DNA of 64,000 bases, taken from Bacteroidota bacterium (GTDB taxonomy: Bacteria > Bacteroidota > Bacteroidia > Flavobacteriales > Weeksellaceae). The stretch lies in contig JAEZYN010000004.1 in the NCBI GenBank assembly GCA_023419095.1, positions 1 through 64,000 of the forward strand, given 5' to 3'. Below, piece after piece: positions 1 to 9,243 of this stretch. The notes under the pieces were generated by a model. That model did not search any database. It saw only the letters and a list, made by a program, of their open reading frames with translations, and had not been told where the DNA came from. Position 1 is the stretch's first letter; every line of letters starts with the position of its first letter. The translations under genes were made by a program, and so were the position numbers.

Positions 1-566
1 CATCCAATCACCTTAGGCGTTTTTAAAAGTTCAGCCGCCGCGAAACTGGCTTTGCGCGCACACATCGTGTAATGCGAACCAACCGGCAAAATGGCCAGAT
101 CAATTTTTCCGAAAAGTTGTGGGAACAGCGCCATATCAGCCATCACGCCTGTGTCGCCGGCAAAATAAATGTTTTTGCCTGGTAGCCTGAAAATATATCC
201 CGCAGGTTCGCCGCCGTAGCTTCCGTCGGGAAAAGAACTGGTGTGACTCGCCGGAACCATCGATATTTTTAAGTCGTCAATTTTTGCGGAACCGCCGAAA
301 TTGATGTCAATAGAATTTGGATGATTAAAATAGCCACAGATTTCCGGTTGGCCGATGATTTGGGCTTCCGGATGATTCTGCAGAACTTCCTTTACATCCG
401 CTGTGTGATCGCCATGCGCATGTGTGATCAAAATGTAATCGATTTTTTGCGCAGCGATATCAAAACCGGATTTCTCTTTCTGGAAGTTGTAAAAAGGATC
501 GCTGAGTATATTCTTGCCGTTGTACGTGAACAAAAAGCAGTTTTGTCCGAGGAATTGTATGGTCAT
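1..566 (-). CDS. Metal-dependent hydrolase, UPF0173/beta-lactamase-like fold (3' end outside window)
   Basis: The reverse strand from the ATG at 566 encodes about 188 residues before the window ends. Near residue 50 it has the metal-binding pattern H-A-H-G-D-H, followed by a G-D-T motif further on, which is the metallo-beta-lactamase fold of the UPF0173 family. The substrate is unknown; family members are small cytoplasmic hydrolases. It lies 28 bp behind menA on the same strand and probably shares the men transcript, a common arrangement in Bacteroidota (known context). The C-terminus cannot be judged because it is cut off. Confidence 0.85.
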   Translation of the reverse strand, partial: MTIQFLGQNCFLFTYNGKNILSDPFYNFQKEKSGFDIAAQKIDYILITHAHGDHTADVKEVLQNHPEAQIIGQPEICGYFNHPNSIDINFGGSAKIDDLKISMVPASHTSSFPDGSYGGEPAGYIFRLPGKNIYFAGDTGVMADMALFPQLFGKIDLAILPVGSHYTMCARKASFAAAELLKTPKVIG

Positions 567-594
567 TGTGGTAATTTTTATATTTAATTTTAGC

Positions 595-1524
595 TTAAAA
601 ATAATTTAAACCAATTGCTAATAAAATTGCAGTGGTCATCGTGATTATCCCAATTTGCTTTAAAAACGGATCAAGTTCACGCGGTTCTTTGGTCTGCAGG
701 ATTCTGCGCCGGAGTGCAGCAGTCGGGAACAGCATGATCATTACAATAAAGGCGTAATATTTTTTTTCGGTATGCAGTCCGTTCATCATTAAGAAAACAA
801 GAATCAAAATAATCGGCAGCTGCAGCAGAACCATTTCGTAGATCATCGCATTACGGAAACCGAGCCTCAGTGCAAATGTTTTTTTACCCGAAACGCGGTC
901 ACTTTCGATATCGCGCATATTGTTCAGGTTTAAAACCGCCGCGCTCAGCATACCGATCGCCGTCGCCGGCAGTAAAATATCGGCATCAAACGTTTTTGTA
1001 AAGAGAAAATAGCTGCCGCAAACCGAAACCAGACCAAAAAAGATAAACACCATCAAATCACCCAAACCCAAATAGCCGTAAGGTTTTTTACCCACGGTGT
1101 AACCTACGGCGGCCAGAATACAGGCAACCCCAAGCGCCGTGAAGGTATAAAATTCGTTTAGATAACCATGCTTGAAGAACGCCTGATACAAAAGTGCGAC
1201 AGTAGCGAGCAAAGACAAAACTGCAAACAGAACAACGGCGTTTTTCATTTGACCGGCGGAAATCCGTCCCGAGGCAACGGCGCGCTGCTCTGCTTCGTTC
1301 ACTCTGAGTTTGTCGGTACCTTTGATGCCGTCACCATAGTCGTTCGCAAAGTTTGAAAGAACCTGGTAGAGCAGAGTGACCAGGAGTGCCAGTGCAAAAA
1401 CAATCCAGTCCCAGGTGCCGCCGGCGTTTTCAACGCGCCATTTGGCTATAAAAGAACCGACGATTATTCCGCTCATCGATAACGGTAAAGTGCGTAGCCG
1501 GGCGGCTTGTATCCAATCTGTCAT
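595..1524 (-). CDS. menA: 1,4-dihydroxy-2-naphthoate polyprenyltransferase
   Basis: This is a 309-residue integral membrane protein of the UbiA prenyltransferase family, a normal MenA length. The first Asp-rich motif is visible around residues 60-72 (N-D-Y-G-D-G-I-K-G-T-D) and the second near residue 205 (N-N-M-R-D-I-E-S-D-R). These bind Mg2+ and the polyprenyl diphosphate. The enzyme attaches the isoprenoid tail to dihydroxynaphthoate in menaquinone synthesis at the inner membrane. It follows menB by 35 bp on the same strand, so the two very likely form one operon. Confidence 0.95.
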   Translation of the reverse strand: MTDWIQAARLRTLPLSMSGIIVGSFIAKWRVENAGGTWDWIVFALALLVTLLYQVLSNFANDYGDGIKGTDKLRVNEAEQRAVASGRISAGQMKNAVVLFAVLSLLATVALLYQAFFKHGYLNEFYTFTALGVACILAAVGYTVGKKPYGYLGLGDLMVFIFFGLVSVCGSYFLFTKTFDADILLPATAIGMLSAAVLNLNNMRDIESDRVSGKKTFALRLGFRNAMIYEMVLLQLPIILILVFLMMNGLHTEKKYYAFIVMIMLFPTAALRRRILQTKEPRELDPFLKQIGIITMTTAILLAIGLNYF

Positions 1525-1559
1525 GGTTTTGGGCGATCAGCAATAATTAATGAGAATTA

Positions 1560-2396
1560 CTAAGAAATCCATTTGTTTTCACCGAAGTTTGGCTTTCTCT
1601 TTTCGAGGAAGGCGTTGCGGCCCTCTTTGGCCTCTTCGGTCATATAGGCAAGTCGCGTAGCTTCGCCCGCAAATACCTGCTGCCCTACCATTCCGTCGTC
1701 GGTAAGGTTCATTGCAAATTTCAGCATACGGATAGACATCGGCGACTTTCCAAGGATTTCCTGCGCCCATTCGTAGGCTTTTTCTTCAAGTTCGGCGTGT
1801 GGAATCACAGCGTTTACCATGCCCATATCTGCCGCTTCCTGCGCAGAATAATTCCTGCCCAGGAAAAAGATTTCACGTGCCTTTTTCTGCCCGACCATTT
1901 TAGCCAGATAAGCTGAACCGTAGCCACCATCAAAACTGGTAACGTCGGCATCAGTTTGTTTAAAGATTGCGTGTTCTTTACTCGCCAGCGTAAGGTCGCA
2001 TACCACGTGAAGCGAATGTCCGCCACCTACTGCCCAGCCATTTACTACCGCTATTACCACTTTTGGCATAAAACGGATGAGGCGCTGAACTTCGAGAATA
2101 TTCAGACGGTGACGCCCGTCGTCGCCCACATAACCCTGTTCGCCGCGTGCTTTCTGATCGCCACCGCTGCAGAATGCGTGACCGCCGTCTTTTGGGCTTG
2201 GGCCTTCGCCGGTAAGCAATACCACACCTACTGAAGAGTCTTCCGAAACGTGGTAGAAAGCATCGTAAAGTTCAGAGGTGGTTTTTGGACGAAAAGCGTT
2301 TCGCACTTCAGGTCTGTTGATAGCAATGCGCGCAACGGCGCCACATTTTTTGTACGTAATATCTTCGTATTCATTTACAGTTTTCCAGTCGGTCAT
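1560..2396 (-). CDS. menB: 1,4-dihydroxy-2-naphthoyl-CoA synthase
   Basis: This 278-residue crotonase-fold enzyme closes the second ring of the naphthoquinone from o-succinylbenzoyl-CoA. The oxyanion-hole segment F-C-S-G-G-D-Q lies near residue 75, and a G-G-G-H-S-L-H-V-V-C-D-L-T-L-A-S stretch near residue 125 is typical of MenB rather than other enoyl-CoA hydratases. The start is the ATG at 2396; upstream on the minus strand a TACCTTTA box (plus-strand 2419-2426) is an imperfect -7 element. It is the first gene of the leftward menB-menA-hydrolase operon. Confidence 0.95.
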   Translation of the reverse strand: MTDWKTVNEYEDITYKKCGAVARIAINRPEVRNAFRPKTTSELYDAFYHVSEDSSVGVVLLTGEGPSPKDGGHAFCSGGDQKARGEQGYVGDDGRHRLNILEVQRLIRFMPKVVIAVVNGWAVGGGHSLHVVCDLTLASKEHAIFKQTDADVTSFDGGYGSAYLAKMVGQKKAREIFFLGRNYSAQEAADMGMVNAVIPHAELEEKAYEWAQEILGKSPMSIRMLKFAMNLTDDGMVGQQVFAGEATRLAYMTEEAKEGRNAFLEKRKPNFGENKWIS

Positions 2397-2462
2397 TTTA
2401 CAGCAATTTTTTGAGATGTAAAGGTAATATAATATAGCGAAAATTTAAATTAACAGGGGATG

Positions 2463-2492
2463 TTTGTTGTGCGCTAAAAGGTTTTATCTTTA
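2463..2492 (+). promoter_or_regulatory. Candidate Bacteroidota promoter for the LRR surface protein
   Basis: TTTG at 2463-2466 and TATCTTTA at 2485-2492 are separated by 18 bp and resemble the TTTG / TAnnTTTG sigma-A-type consensus of this phylum with one mismatch. The start codon is 21 bp downstream. Confidence 0.5.
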
Positions 2493-2512
2493 CGCGCAAC
2501 GATAAAAATTGA

Positions 2513-3904
2513 ATGATTAAAAAATTTACCTCTGTACTTGTCTTAGTTACATCCATGTTCTTCAGCGCCCAGAATGTCGAATTTGATGATATTGAGCTAA
2601 AAACCTATCTACTGGACGCAACACCAACAAATTACCGGGCAACGGATATGGCCGGTCTCTGGTGCAAGGTAGATACCAATTCGGACGGCGAGATTCAATT
2701 GTCTGAAGCACAAAATATAAGTAGACTCACCATCAAGGCTTGGGTAAAAAAAATAGGTGGGCTGGAAAAATTTTCGAATCTTACTGAACTCATGTTCAGT
2801 TCAGACGTGATGCTGGCACTTGATCTGACACCACTTCCCACTCTGAAAAAAGTTGGCGTATCAGATTGTTATGTGCTTTCAAGCTTAAATTTGACCGGAC
2901 TACCTGCTCTCGAGCAGCTTTATATATCTAATGTCGACAAGCTAAACGTCATAGATTTAAAGAGCAATACATTACTAAAACAGGTTAGTTGGACGGGATT
3001 GTTCACCAGCACGGACTTTTCCGGCAATTCAAATCTGGAGGAAGCATTACTTAGCTCCCCGAATCTAGTGCAACTTGACTTCTCATCAAATCCAAAGTTC
3101 AAGTTTTTGAGAGTCTATCAGGATAAACTTGCACAGCTTAACTTTGCAAATAATCCTGCACTGGAAAATCTTTATCTGCAAAATACGGCAATTACGCTTT
3201 TGGATTTGTCCTTAAACTCTGCTTTAAACGAAGTGGAAATTTATGGTATTGCGCTGGCTAACCTTAAACTGCCGGACAATTCAGCACTGAAGTCTTTAAA
3301 GTTAAATGGTTCGCAGGTCCAAAAAATCGATGTTTCAAAACAGACAGCGCTTACATCCTTAAAGCTGACCGGCAACCAGCTGGACAGTCTTAACGTCGAC
3401 CAGAACGGGAATCTGGAAGATGTGCATGTATTGAATGAGACGAAAATAAAAACATTAGACTTTAGCCGCCAAACCAAACTGGATTATCTTTGGTTTGACC
3501 AGCTGGCAAATCTTGAGAAGCTGATAACGAAAAACGGCAGAACACAGAATTTTGTGGAAAGCTATAGAAACTGCCCGAAACTAACATACGTGTGTTGTGA
3601 CGAGGCGGAAAAAGCATTTTTTATCAGTAAAAATGTCCGCAATGTCACGACTGACTGCCTACTTGGAACTTCTGAACCACAGGAAGCTACCCGCTTGCCA
3701 TTTTCGCCAAATCCCGCCTCTGATCAAATAACATTTTCTGTAAAGCCAGACGGGGTAAAAGTCTACTCCACCGACGGAAAACTGGTAATTAGTAGTAAAC
3801 CAGTGGGCAATAGAATGGATGTTTCCAGTTTAAAAACCGGCACCTACTTCATGGAAATTCGCTCAGCCGACCGCTCCTACCTTCAAAAATTTATTAAAAA
3901 GTAA
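2513..3904 (+). CDS. Secreted leucine-rich-repeat protein with type IX secretion sorting domain
   Basis: This 463-residue protein has a signal peptide (about residues 1-20, ending F-S-A-Q-N). It then has irregular repeats of about 20-23 residues rich in L-x-x-L-x-L-x-x-N/P-x-L, running to about residue 365. A short Cys-containing segment (Y-V-C-C-D) precedes a C-terminal domain of about 75 residues beginning F-S-P-N-P-A-S-D and ending L-Q-K-F-I-K-K. That tail is the type A sorting signal used for export by the type IX system to the cell surface. The ligand is unknown. It is flanked by convergent and divergent host genes and appears to be monocistronic. Confidence 0.85.
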   Translation: MIKKFTSVLVLVTSMFFSAQNVEFDDIELKTYLLDATPTNYRATDMAGLWCKVDTNSDGEIQLSEAQNISRLTIKAWVKKIGGLEKFSNLTELMFSSDVMLALDLTPLPTLKKVGVSDCYVLSSLNLTGLPALEQLYISNVDKLNVIDLKSNTLLKQVSWTGLFTSTDFSGNSNLEEALLSSPNLVQLDFSSNPKFKFLRVYQDKLAQLNFANNPALENLYLQNTAITLLDLSLNSALNEVEIYGIALANLKLPDNSALKSLKLNGSQVQKIDVSKQTALTSLKLTGNQLDSLNVDQNGNLEDVHVLNETKIKTLDFSRQTKLDYLWFDQLANLEKLITKNGRTQNFVESYRNCPKLTYVCCDEAEKAFFISKNVRNVTTDCLLGTSEPQEATRLPFSPNPASDQITFSVKPDGVKVYSTDGKLVISSKPVGNRMDVSSLKTGTYFMEIRSADRSYLQKFIKK

Positions 3905-3922
3905 TTTGCAGGCACAACCTCC

Positions 3923-4153
3923 CTAATCTTCGTCCGGCAGATCGCCGGCTGTTTCCGCGAGAACCTTTTCTGCCTCGTCAATATCGTGCTCGCTGACGAG
4001 CAGAAAGTAGTTCTGCGAGATCGGGAAAACGGCGATGTTGTTTACGTATTCGTTTTTAATATAGCTCGGGATTTCGCGCGAGGCCAGCTTGGATTTGGCT
4101 AACTCGATTTCGTATAAATATGAAGACTGGAATACAGGAAGTAATTCTGACAT
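3923..4153 (-). CDS. DUF2007 domain protein
   Basis: This 76-residue soluble protein matches the small DUF2007 family, described as putative signal-transducing proteins with a PII-like fold. The visible pattern is an N-terminal V-F-x-S-S-Y-x-x-E-I segment, a helix carrying A-K-S-K-L, and a central strand block ending F-L-L-V-S-E-x-D, followed by an acidic tail. There is no signal peptide or membrane segment. It converges with the LRR gene and its role is unknown. Confidence 0.75.
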   Translation of the reverse strand: MSELLPVFQSSYLYEIELAKSKLASREIPSYIKNEYVNNIAVFPISQNYFLLVSEHDIDEAEKVLAETAGDLPDED

Positions 4154-4184
4154 ATTTTTTGTTTTAAATTAACCCTGATTCCAG

Positions 4185-4330
4185 CAAAAATGCGGCCGCA
4201 CGGGCTTTTTGAAAGTGAAATGCATGGGTTCATAGCCCTGATTGCAGCGGCATCCCCCGGCGGCGCGCCAGCGACGACGGGGATATAGCGGAAAGCAGGA
4301 CGGGTCTTCGAAAGGTGCGAAACCTGTGTT
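4185..4330. repeat. GC-rich intergenic repeat-like element
   Basis: The 189 bp between the DUF2007 start and the permease stop is much more GC-rich than the surroundings. It holds paired blocks, GCAGCGGCATCCCCC on one side and GGGGATATAGCGGAAAGC on the other, so it can fold on itself. The block GGGAT plus AGCGGAAAGC resembles one arm of the element at 33185-33410. Short non-coding elements of this style are scattered in Chryseobacterium-like genomes (recalled, not checked). No open frame of note was found here. Confidence 0.45.
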
Positions 4331-4342
4331 GCTTCTTATACT

Positions 4343-5752
4343 CTAACCCATTTTCCTGCGATTGATAAACCAATAGACCGGTAATCCGAGCAAAATAAGG
4401 ATGAAACCCGGCCAGGTGTACTGCGGTTTAAACCAAATAAGCAGTACGCAGAAAGCGGTCCCAATGACTAAATATAAGACCGGCGTGAGTGGGTAAAGCC
4501 ACGTTTTATAAGACCTTTCAAGTTCGGGACGTTTGATCCTCAAATAGATGACGCCGAAAACCGTGATCATATAAAACAGTACGATTACAAAGGAGATCAT
4601 ATCGAGCAAATCTCCATACTGCCCGCTCAACGCGAGCACACAGGCCCAGATGCCCTGCATCCAAAGCGATTTTTCGGGAACATCAAAGCGATTATTTTCG
4701 GTGGCTGACCTGAAAAACAGACCGTCTTTTGCCATTGTCTGAAAGACGCGCGCACCTGCCAAAACGAGCCCGTTTATGCATCCAAAAGTAGAAATCATGA
4801 CCAGAACCGCCATAATGATGGTTCCCACGTTACCGAAAATAACTTCGGAAGCAGCCACAGCGGGCCGGTTTTTGTCAGCAAACGCGATTCCGTCGCGATC
4901 GAGCGCGTTGAGATACACAAAATTTACGAGTATGTAAAGTACCATCACCACGCAAGTGCCGAGCACCATTGATTTCACGACGTTTTTTTTCGGATTTTCT
5001 ATTTCGCCGGATACAAAAGTGACATTTTCCCAAGCCACAGAACTGAATACTGAACCTACCATCGCCGCGGCGATGCCGCCGAGCAAAGTGACTCCCGAAA
5101 TGGGTTGCCAGCCTGTGGATATAAGATCATTTCCTACTTCACGGCCAAAGTTTTGAAAACCGTTCCACCCGATGTTCATATTTTCCGCCCAGTGCGAATC
5201 TTTGATCAGCAAGAATCCAAATAAAATAATTCCGAGTAAAGCCAGAATTTTTGAGGTCGTGAACAGATTTTGAAGAAGTTTGCCATTTTTCACGCCCCGT
5301 GTATTGATGAATGTAAGCAGCAGAATCACGACAATCGCGAGAATCTGTACCCAGGTGATGCGGAACGTTCCACTTTGGAAAATGGGCGCGGAATCATTAA
5401 GAGCCGGAATGAGGTAGGCCGTAAACTTTCCGAAAGCCATGGCTACGGCGGCGATTGTACCGGTTTGTATCACCGAAAAAAGTCCCCAGCCGTACAGAAA
5501 TCCGGTCATTTTCCCGAAAATTTCAGTGATGTACGTATATTGTCCGCCAGCTTTCGGAAACATAGCAGACAGCTCGCCGTAAGAAATCGCGGCAGCAACG
5601 GTCATCACGCCGGTGATCACCCAAACGGCGATCAGCCAGTAGCCGGAGCCGAGATTCCGCATCATGTCCGAACTTACGATAAATATTCCGCTGCCGATCA
5701 TGGATCCCATTACAAGCATTGTGGCATCCCAAAGTTTGAGTTTTTTCTGCAT
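4343..5752 (-). CDS. APC-family amino acid permease
   Basis: This 469-residue transporter has about 12 hydrophobic segments. The N-terminal G-S-M-I-G-S-G-I-F-I motif in the first helix is the substrate-backbone binding loop of APC permeases. A P-K-A-G-G-Q-Y-T-Y segment near residue 65 is also typical of the family. It should import or exchange an amino acid across the inner membrane; the specific substrate cannot be read. The gene stands alone between an intergenic repeat and an AT-rich spacer. The ATG at 5752 is preceded by a 310-bp gap. Confidence 0.85.
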   Translation of the reverse strand: MQKKLKLWDATMLVMGSMIGSGIFIVSSDMMRNLGSGYWLIAVWVITGVMTVAAAISYGELSAMFPKAGGQYTYITEIFGKMTGFLYGWGLFSVIQTGTIAAVAMAFGKFTAYLIPALNDSAPIFQSGTFRITWVQILAIVVILLLTFINTRGVKNGKLLQNLFTTSKILALLGIILFGFLLIKDSHWAENMNIGWNGFQNFGREVGNDLISTGWQPISGVTLLGGIAAAMVGSVFSSVAWENVTFVSGEIENPKKNVVKSMVLGTCVVMVLYILVNFVYLNALDRDGIAFADKNRPAVAASEVIFGNVGTIIMAVLVMISTFGCINGLVLAGARVFQTMAKDGLFFRSATENNRFDVPEKSLWMQGIWACVLALSGQYGDLLDMISFVIVLFYMITVFGVIYLRIKRPELERSYKTWLYPLTPVLYLVIGTAFCVLLIWFKPQYTWPGFILILLGLPVYWFINRRKMG

Positions 5753-6036
5753 AAAGTTTTTAGCTGTTTGTCAACGCAATTTGCGCACGCGATTATTTCT
5801 GTACTATTTAAATAAAGCCGTAAATATAAAAATTTAGGCAAAGGTTTTTAATTTATTTTAAACTTTTAATATTGTTTTGTTGATAATGTTAGCTAAAAAC
5901 AATCAGTGCGTCGCGCGCTGTAATGCAAAATTTTAATTATAAAAATCGGAAACCATACGAATCAGGAACTAAGTATGTAAAATGCATCCGACACAATATC
6001 AGGTACAAAAAAGAGATCTGCCTGCGAAAATTTTAT

Positions 6037-6044
6037 TAATTTTG
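6037..6044 (+). promoter_or_regulatory. -7 box for the DUF4920 gene
   Basis: TAATTTTG matches TAnnTTTG exactly and lies 19 bp before the ATG at 6064. The rest of the 5753-6063 gap is AT-rich, with no gene or structure that I can support. Confidence 0.55.
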
Positions 6045-6063
6045 TTCAAAGTAAAACAACGTA

Positions 6064-6567
6064 ATGAAAAAATTTGCCGTAACTCTATCGATAATTTTAT
6101 CCGCGACACTATTTGCGCAGGAATCTGCTAAAAAAGCAGGTCCACCCGAAGGCAAAGCTTTGGCTGGCGAGACATATGGCGCACAGGTCTCAGCAAAAGC
6201 AGAACAGAACGCGCTGACAACCGCCAAACTCGACAAGAAACTTAAAACCGCAAAAAAACTCGATAACGTAGCCGTGAAGGGCAAAGTAACCGATGTTTGC
6301 GAGAAAAAAGGGTGCTGGCTAACGGTGGAAACCGATAATAACGAAAAATTCTTCGTCAAAATGAAAGATTATGCGTTCTTCGTCCCGACCGCGCTGAAAG
6401 GCAAGGAAGTGCTGCTGGAAGGCTCCGCTGAGACGAAAGTAATCTCGGTAGATGAACAGAAACATTACGCCGAAGACGCGAAGAAGCCGCAGGCTGAAAT
6501 AGATGCCATCACGAAACCTCAGGAGGAAATCAGATTTGTGGCAAACGGCATCAAAGTGTTAAAATAA
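6064..6567 (+). CDS. DUF4920 domain secreted protein
   Basis: This 167-residue protein has an N-terminal signal peptide ending at A-Q-E. The mature part is Lys-rich to about residue 75. It then carries a beta-rich domain with G-K-V-T-D-V-C-E-K-K-G-C-W-L-T-V, the Cys pair seen in DUF4920 proteins. This domain probably has an OB-like fold and is periplasmic or lipid-side. The function is unknown. A strong bidirectional hairpin follows, and the next gene converges on it. Confidence 0.75.
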   Translation: MKKFAVTLSIILSATLFAQESAKKAGPPEGKALAGETYGAQVSAKAEQNALTTAKLDKKLKTAKKLDNVAVKGKVTDVCEKKGCWLTVETDNNEKFFVKMKDYAFFVPTALKGKEVLLEGSAETKVISVDEQKHYAEDAKKPQAEIDAITKPQEEIRFVANGIKVLK

Positions 6568-6593
6568 ATACAATCTGAATTTTAAAAAAATAT

Positions 6594-6614
6594 TGCGAAG
6601 CATTTTGCTTCGCA
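6594..6614. terminator. Bidirectional hairpin between DUF4920 and M14 peptidase genes
   Basis: TGCGAAGCA (6594-6602) and TGCTTCGCA (6606-6614) form a perfect 9-bp stem with a TTT loop. A-rich and T-rich flanks lie on either side, so it can stop both converging genes. Confidence 0.8.
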
Positions 6615-6621
6615 TTTTCTT

Positions 6622-7728
6622 TTACCTGAAAGTAAAATCTACCGGTTCGTCGAGCTTGGGAAATTTGCGCGTCGAGATAAATTTTTTACCAGTACAGTCA
6701 ATTTCTTTCCATCCTTTCTTTGCGCCCACATCGCCTACTTCGATGACAATCGGTAAAAAGGAAATCTCAGTATTTCCCGGAATATACTCTTCGCGAAACT
6801 GCACAGCAATATCGAGTGTGCATTCATAATCCAGATTTAAGGTCACGTTTCTGTAAATCACATCGCAATGCGTTTCCTTATTTACGGGAATCTTCGAATA
6901 GCTTTCCCAACCCTGAATATCTCCCTTCAAGTTCATGATAGCGCACAGACTTTCATAAAGTGCGAGCGTATAAAATTTTCGTGTTTGAACTCTTTTGTAA
7001 TCATCCCGGTAATGCCCACCTTCAAATAAAATTGTTGGCAGACCCATTTTCGTGAAATTATCACCCGTGGAAGTGGGATAAAATTCATCAGAATACCTTG
7101 CAATCTGATCTGGCAGATGACTGTCCAACTGATTAAAAACCTGCGAAATTACAGCCATTGCCTGCTTTCGGACCTGCGTCACCTCACGTTCAAAGTTCAC
7201 AGACGGCGCCAAAAATGATAGAGTGGCAGGATCTTTTCCATTGGTTGTAAATATTGTACGCTGATCGTGCAGATTCAGTGCGTAATGGTATTTTCCGGTT
7301 TCAACTATATCGCGGAGCAACTGGAACTCTTTACTTGATTTTTTTAAAAAGTCTCTGTTCAGGTCAATGTCCAGCGCGTTTCTGCGGGTCCATTTCTCAG
7401 AACCGTCCGGATTCAGCATAAAAATAAAATCGAGTGTAATTTCCGATAAGAGGTTTTTGAATAATCCATCTTCGCGATTTCGAATTTCAAGCAGATCCAA
7501 CATCGCCAGAGTTCCGGTGGATTCGTTACCATGCATTTGTGACCACGCAACCACTTTCGTTGAACCACTGCCTAATGACATCATATAAATAGGCTTTCCC
7601 AGAAACGACTTACCAATTTCTGAAATACAACCGCTGTATTTCGTCTGTAGATAATTAAATAATTTTTTGGGCGAGATATAGCGTTCAGCAAAATCAGGAT
7701 TTGGAAAATAAGGCAAGATACTGTTCAT
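6622..7728 (-). CDS. M14-family zinc carboxypeptidase
   Basis: This 368-residue protein has the M14 zinc site H-G-N-E (HxxE, near residue 85), a downstream R-x-N-x-x-D-x-N-R-D-F substrate-binding run, a third-ligand region L-H-D-Q-R-T, and a late I-L-F-E-G-G-H segment that should carry the catalytic Glu. There is no clear signal peptide, so it is probably cytoplasmic, which is unusual for digestive M14 enzymes. It would remove C-terminal residues from peptides or peptide-like substrates. Its last 100 residues form an extra beta-rich domain. Confidence 0.8.
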   Translation of the reverse strand: MNSILPYFPNPDFAERYISPKKLFNYLQTKYSGCISEIGKSFLGKPIYMMSLGSGSTKVVAWSQMHGNESTGTLAMLDLLEIRNREDGLFKNLLSEITLDFIFMLNPDGSEKWTRRNALDIDLNRDFLKKSSKEFQLLRDIVETGKYHYALNLHDQRTIFTTNGKDPATLSFLAPSVNFEREVTQVRKQAMAVISQVFNQLDSHLPDQIARYSDEFYPTSTGDNFTKMGLPTILFEGGHYRDDYKRVQTRKFYTLALYESLCAIMNLKGDIQGWESYSKIPVNKETHCDVIYRNVTLNLDYECTLDIAVQFREEYIPGNTEISFLPIVIEVGDVGAKKGWKEIDCTGKKFISTRKFPKLDEPVDFTFR

Positions 7729-8076
7729 AAATCAAGTTTACACCTTTCAAATTTACTTTAAATTTTAACAAATTTCACATTGTTACATTTGTAAAATCTC
7801 TAAACACATTACTTTGACAGTTTGTCTGTTGGTAATTTTGTGGATTGAACTATTTATAATTCTAATTTATATAAAACTAGAAATCAATTAATTAAAATTA
7901 TTAATTCGAGTATTTTATAACTTTACTTTAAGTTATATTATTTACAGTTTTCCCCAATTGTAGGTTGTTTCGCTAAACAATTTTTTAAAATTTAGGAATT
8001 GATTTCTTAGAATTGTTACATTTGTAACGATGTTAAAAAAAGTTTATTTGCATTATATTTGCGCATAAAATTCTAT
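7729..8076. promoter_or_regulatory. 348-bp AT-rich upstream region of terC
   Basis: This gap holds no gene. It contains GTTACATTTGTAA at 7782-7794, TTTG/TAATTTTG at 7813-7840 (a possible distal promoter), GTTACATTTGTAAC at 8015-8028 with 6-bp complementary arms, and the box TATATTTG at 8054-8061. The last lies 15 bp before the chosen terC start. The TTACA-TGTAA sites look like operators, but each also contains a TACATTTG promoter-like core. Confidence 0.5.
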
Positions 8077-9168
8077 ATGAGCAGCGAAACGGTCTTCTTA
8101 CTATCCTTCTTGGTTTTCATCGTATTTATCCTGGCGCTAGATTTAGGTCTGCTGAAGAAAAAATCAGACACTGTGTCGATGAAACAGGCAGGCCTAATGA
8201 GTTTTTTTGTGGTTGCGCTCTCGATGTGTTTTTATTTTGTGTTGCTTACCTACGGTCACCTACTCCACGGCATAGACAGCATGGAAAAATTACAGGAAGT
8301 AATTTCCTCGCACCACCATCCTGTGAAAATAGTTCCGGGCGATCTGGAAAACAGTATCCAGCTCTATAATCAAAACCTCGGGCTCGAATATCTTACCGGA
8401 TATGTTGTGGAATACGCATTATCCGTCGATAATATATTTGTAATGGTACTGGTCTTCACCGCCTTTGGTGTAGCTCCGAAAAACTATCACCGCGTGCTGT
8501 TTTGGGGGATTCTGGGTGCTATCGTGATGCGCTTCATCTTTATATTCGTTGGTGCAGCTCTTATCGAAAAGTTCAGCTGGATCATGTATGTGTTTGGCGC
8601 TTTCCTGGTGTTTACAGGTATTAAGATGTTCTTCGAGAAAGCAGAAGATGATAAAATTGACACGCAGAACCACCCAGTCGTTAAGTTCGCAAACCGTTTT
8701 TTTAAGGTTCACAATCATTTCGTAGGCAACAAATTCTTCGTCACCATCGATGGAGTGAAGAAAATCACTCCGCTGTTTCTAGTGCTTTTAATCATAGAAG
8801 CGACAGATCTTATTTTTGCTGTGGACAGTATTCCGGCGATTTTCTCCGTGACGAAAGATCCTTATATCGTATTTTTCTCGAACATTTTTGCGATCATTGG
8901 TCTCCGTTCGATGTTCTTTTTGTTGGCTGGAATTATTGATAAATTCCGTTTTCTGAAGGTGGGTCTGTCTGTACTGCTTACATTTATCGGTCTTAAGATG
9001 CTACTGCATTCGTACCTTGAAAATTGGGGTTTCACGACGAGCCACTCACTCATTGTGATCGTGGGAATTCTAGGTTTAAGCATATTATTCTCACTGATGT
9101 TCCCAGTCCGCACTAAGGACAGAAAGCTAAAATTCGATCCTGAAAAAGACGAACATATACGTCACTAA
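8077..9168 (+). CDS. TerC/Alx-family integral membrane protein
   Basis: This 363-residue protein has about nine membrane helices. It carries the acidic intramembrane motifs of the family: L-D-L-G in helix 1, S-V-D-N-I-F-V near residue 125, and T-D-L-I-F-A-V-D-S-I-P-A near residue 250. TerC/Alx proteins are linked to metal handling, often manganese efflux or metallation of exported enzymes (known). I chose the ATG at 8077 because an upstream in-frame TTG at 8059 lies inside the TATATTTG promoter box. A hairpin follows the stop codon. Palindromes shared with the next gene suggest common control. Confidence 0.85.
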   Translation: MSSETVFLLSFLVFIVFILALDLGLLKKKSDTVSMKQAGLMSFFVVALSMCFYFVLLTYGHLLHGIDSMEKLQEVISSHHHPVKIVPGDLENSIQLYNQNLGLEYLTGYVVEYALSVDNIFVMVLVFTAFGVAPKNYHRVLFWGILGAIVMRFIFIFVGAALIEKFSWIMYVFGAFLVFTGIKMFFEKAEDDKIDTQNHPVVKFANRFFKVHNHFVGNKFFVTIDGVKKITPLFLVLLIIEATDLIFAVDSIPAIFSVTKDPYIVFFSNIFAIIGLRSMFFLLAGIIDKFRFLKVGLSVLLTFIGLKMLLHSYLENWGFTTSHSLIVIVGILGLSILFSLMFPVRTKDRKLKFDPEKDEHIRH

Positions 9169-9195
9169 ACAAGTCACCAAATTCGTTACACTATA

Positions 9196-9222
9196 TAAAC
9201 CAGCTTTTTACAGGCTGGTTTA
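9196..9222. terminator. Terminator after terC
   Basis: TAAACCAGC (9196-9204) pairs with GCTGGTTTA (9214-9222), a perfect 9-bp stem. Confidence 0.7.
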
Positions 9223-9243
9223 CTTTTGTAATTAAGTTTAATT

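Noticed and set aside
8059..8076. TTG start at 8059 for terC
   Set aside because: It falls inside the TATATTTG promoter element; the ATG at 8077 gives a normal TerC N-terminus.
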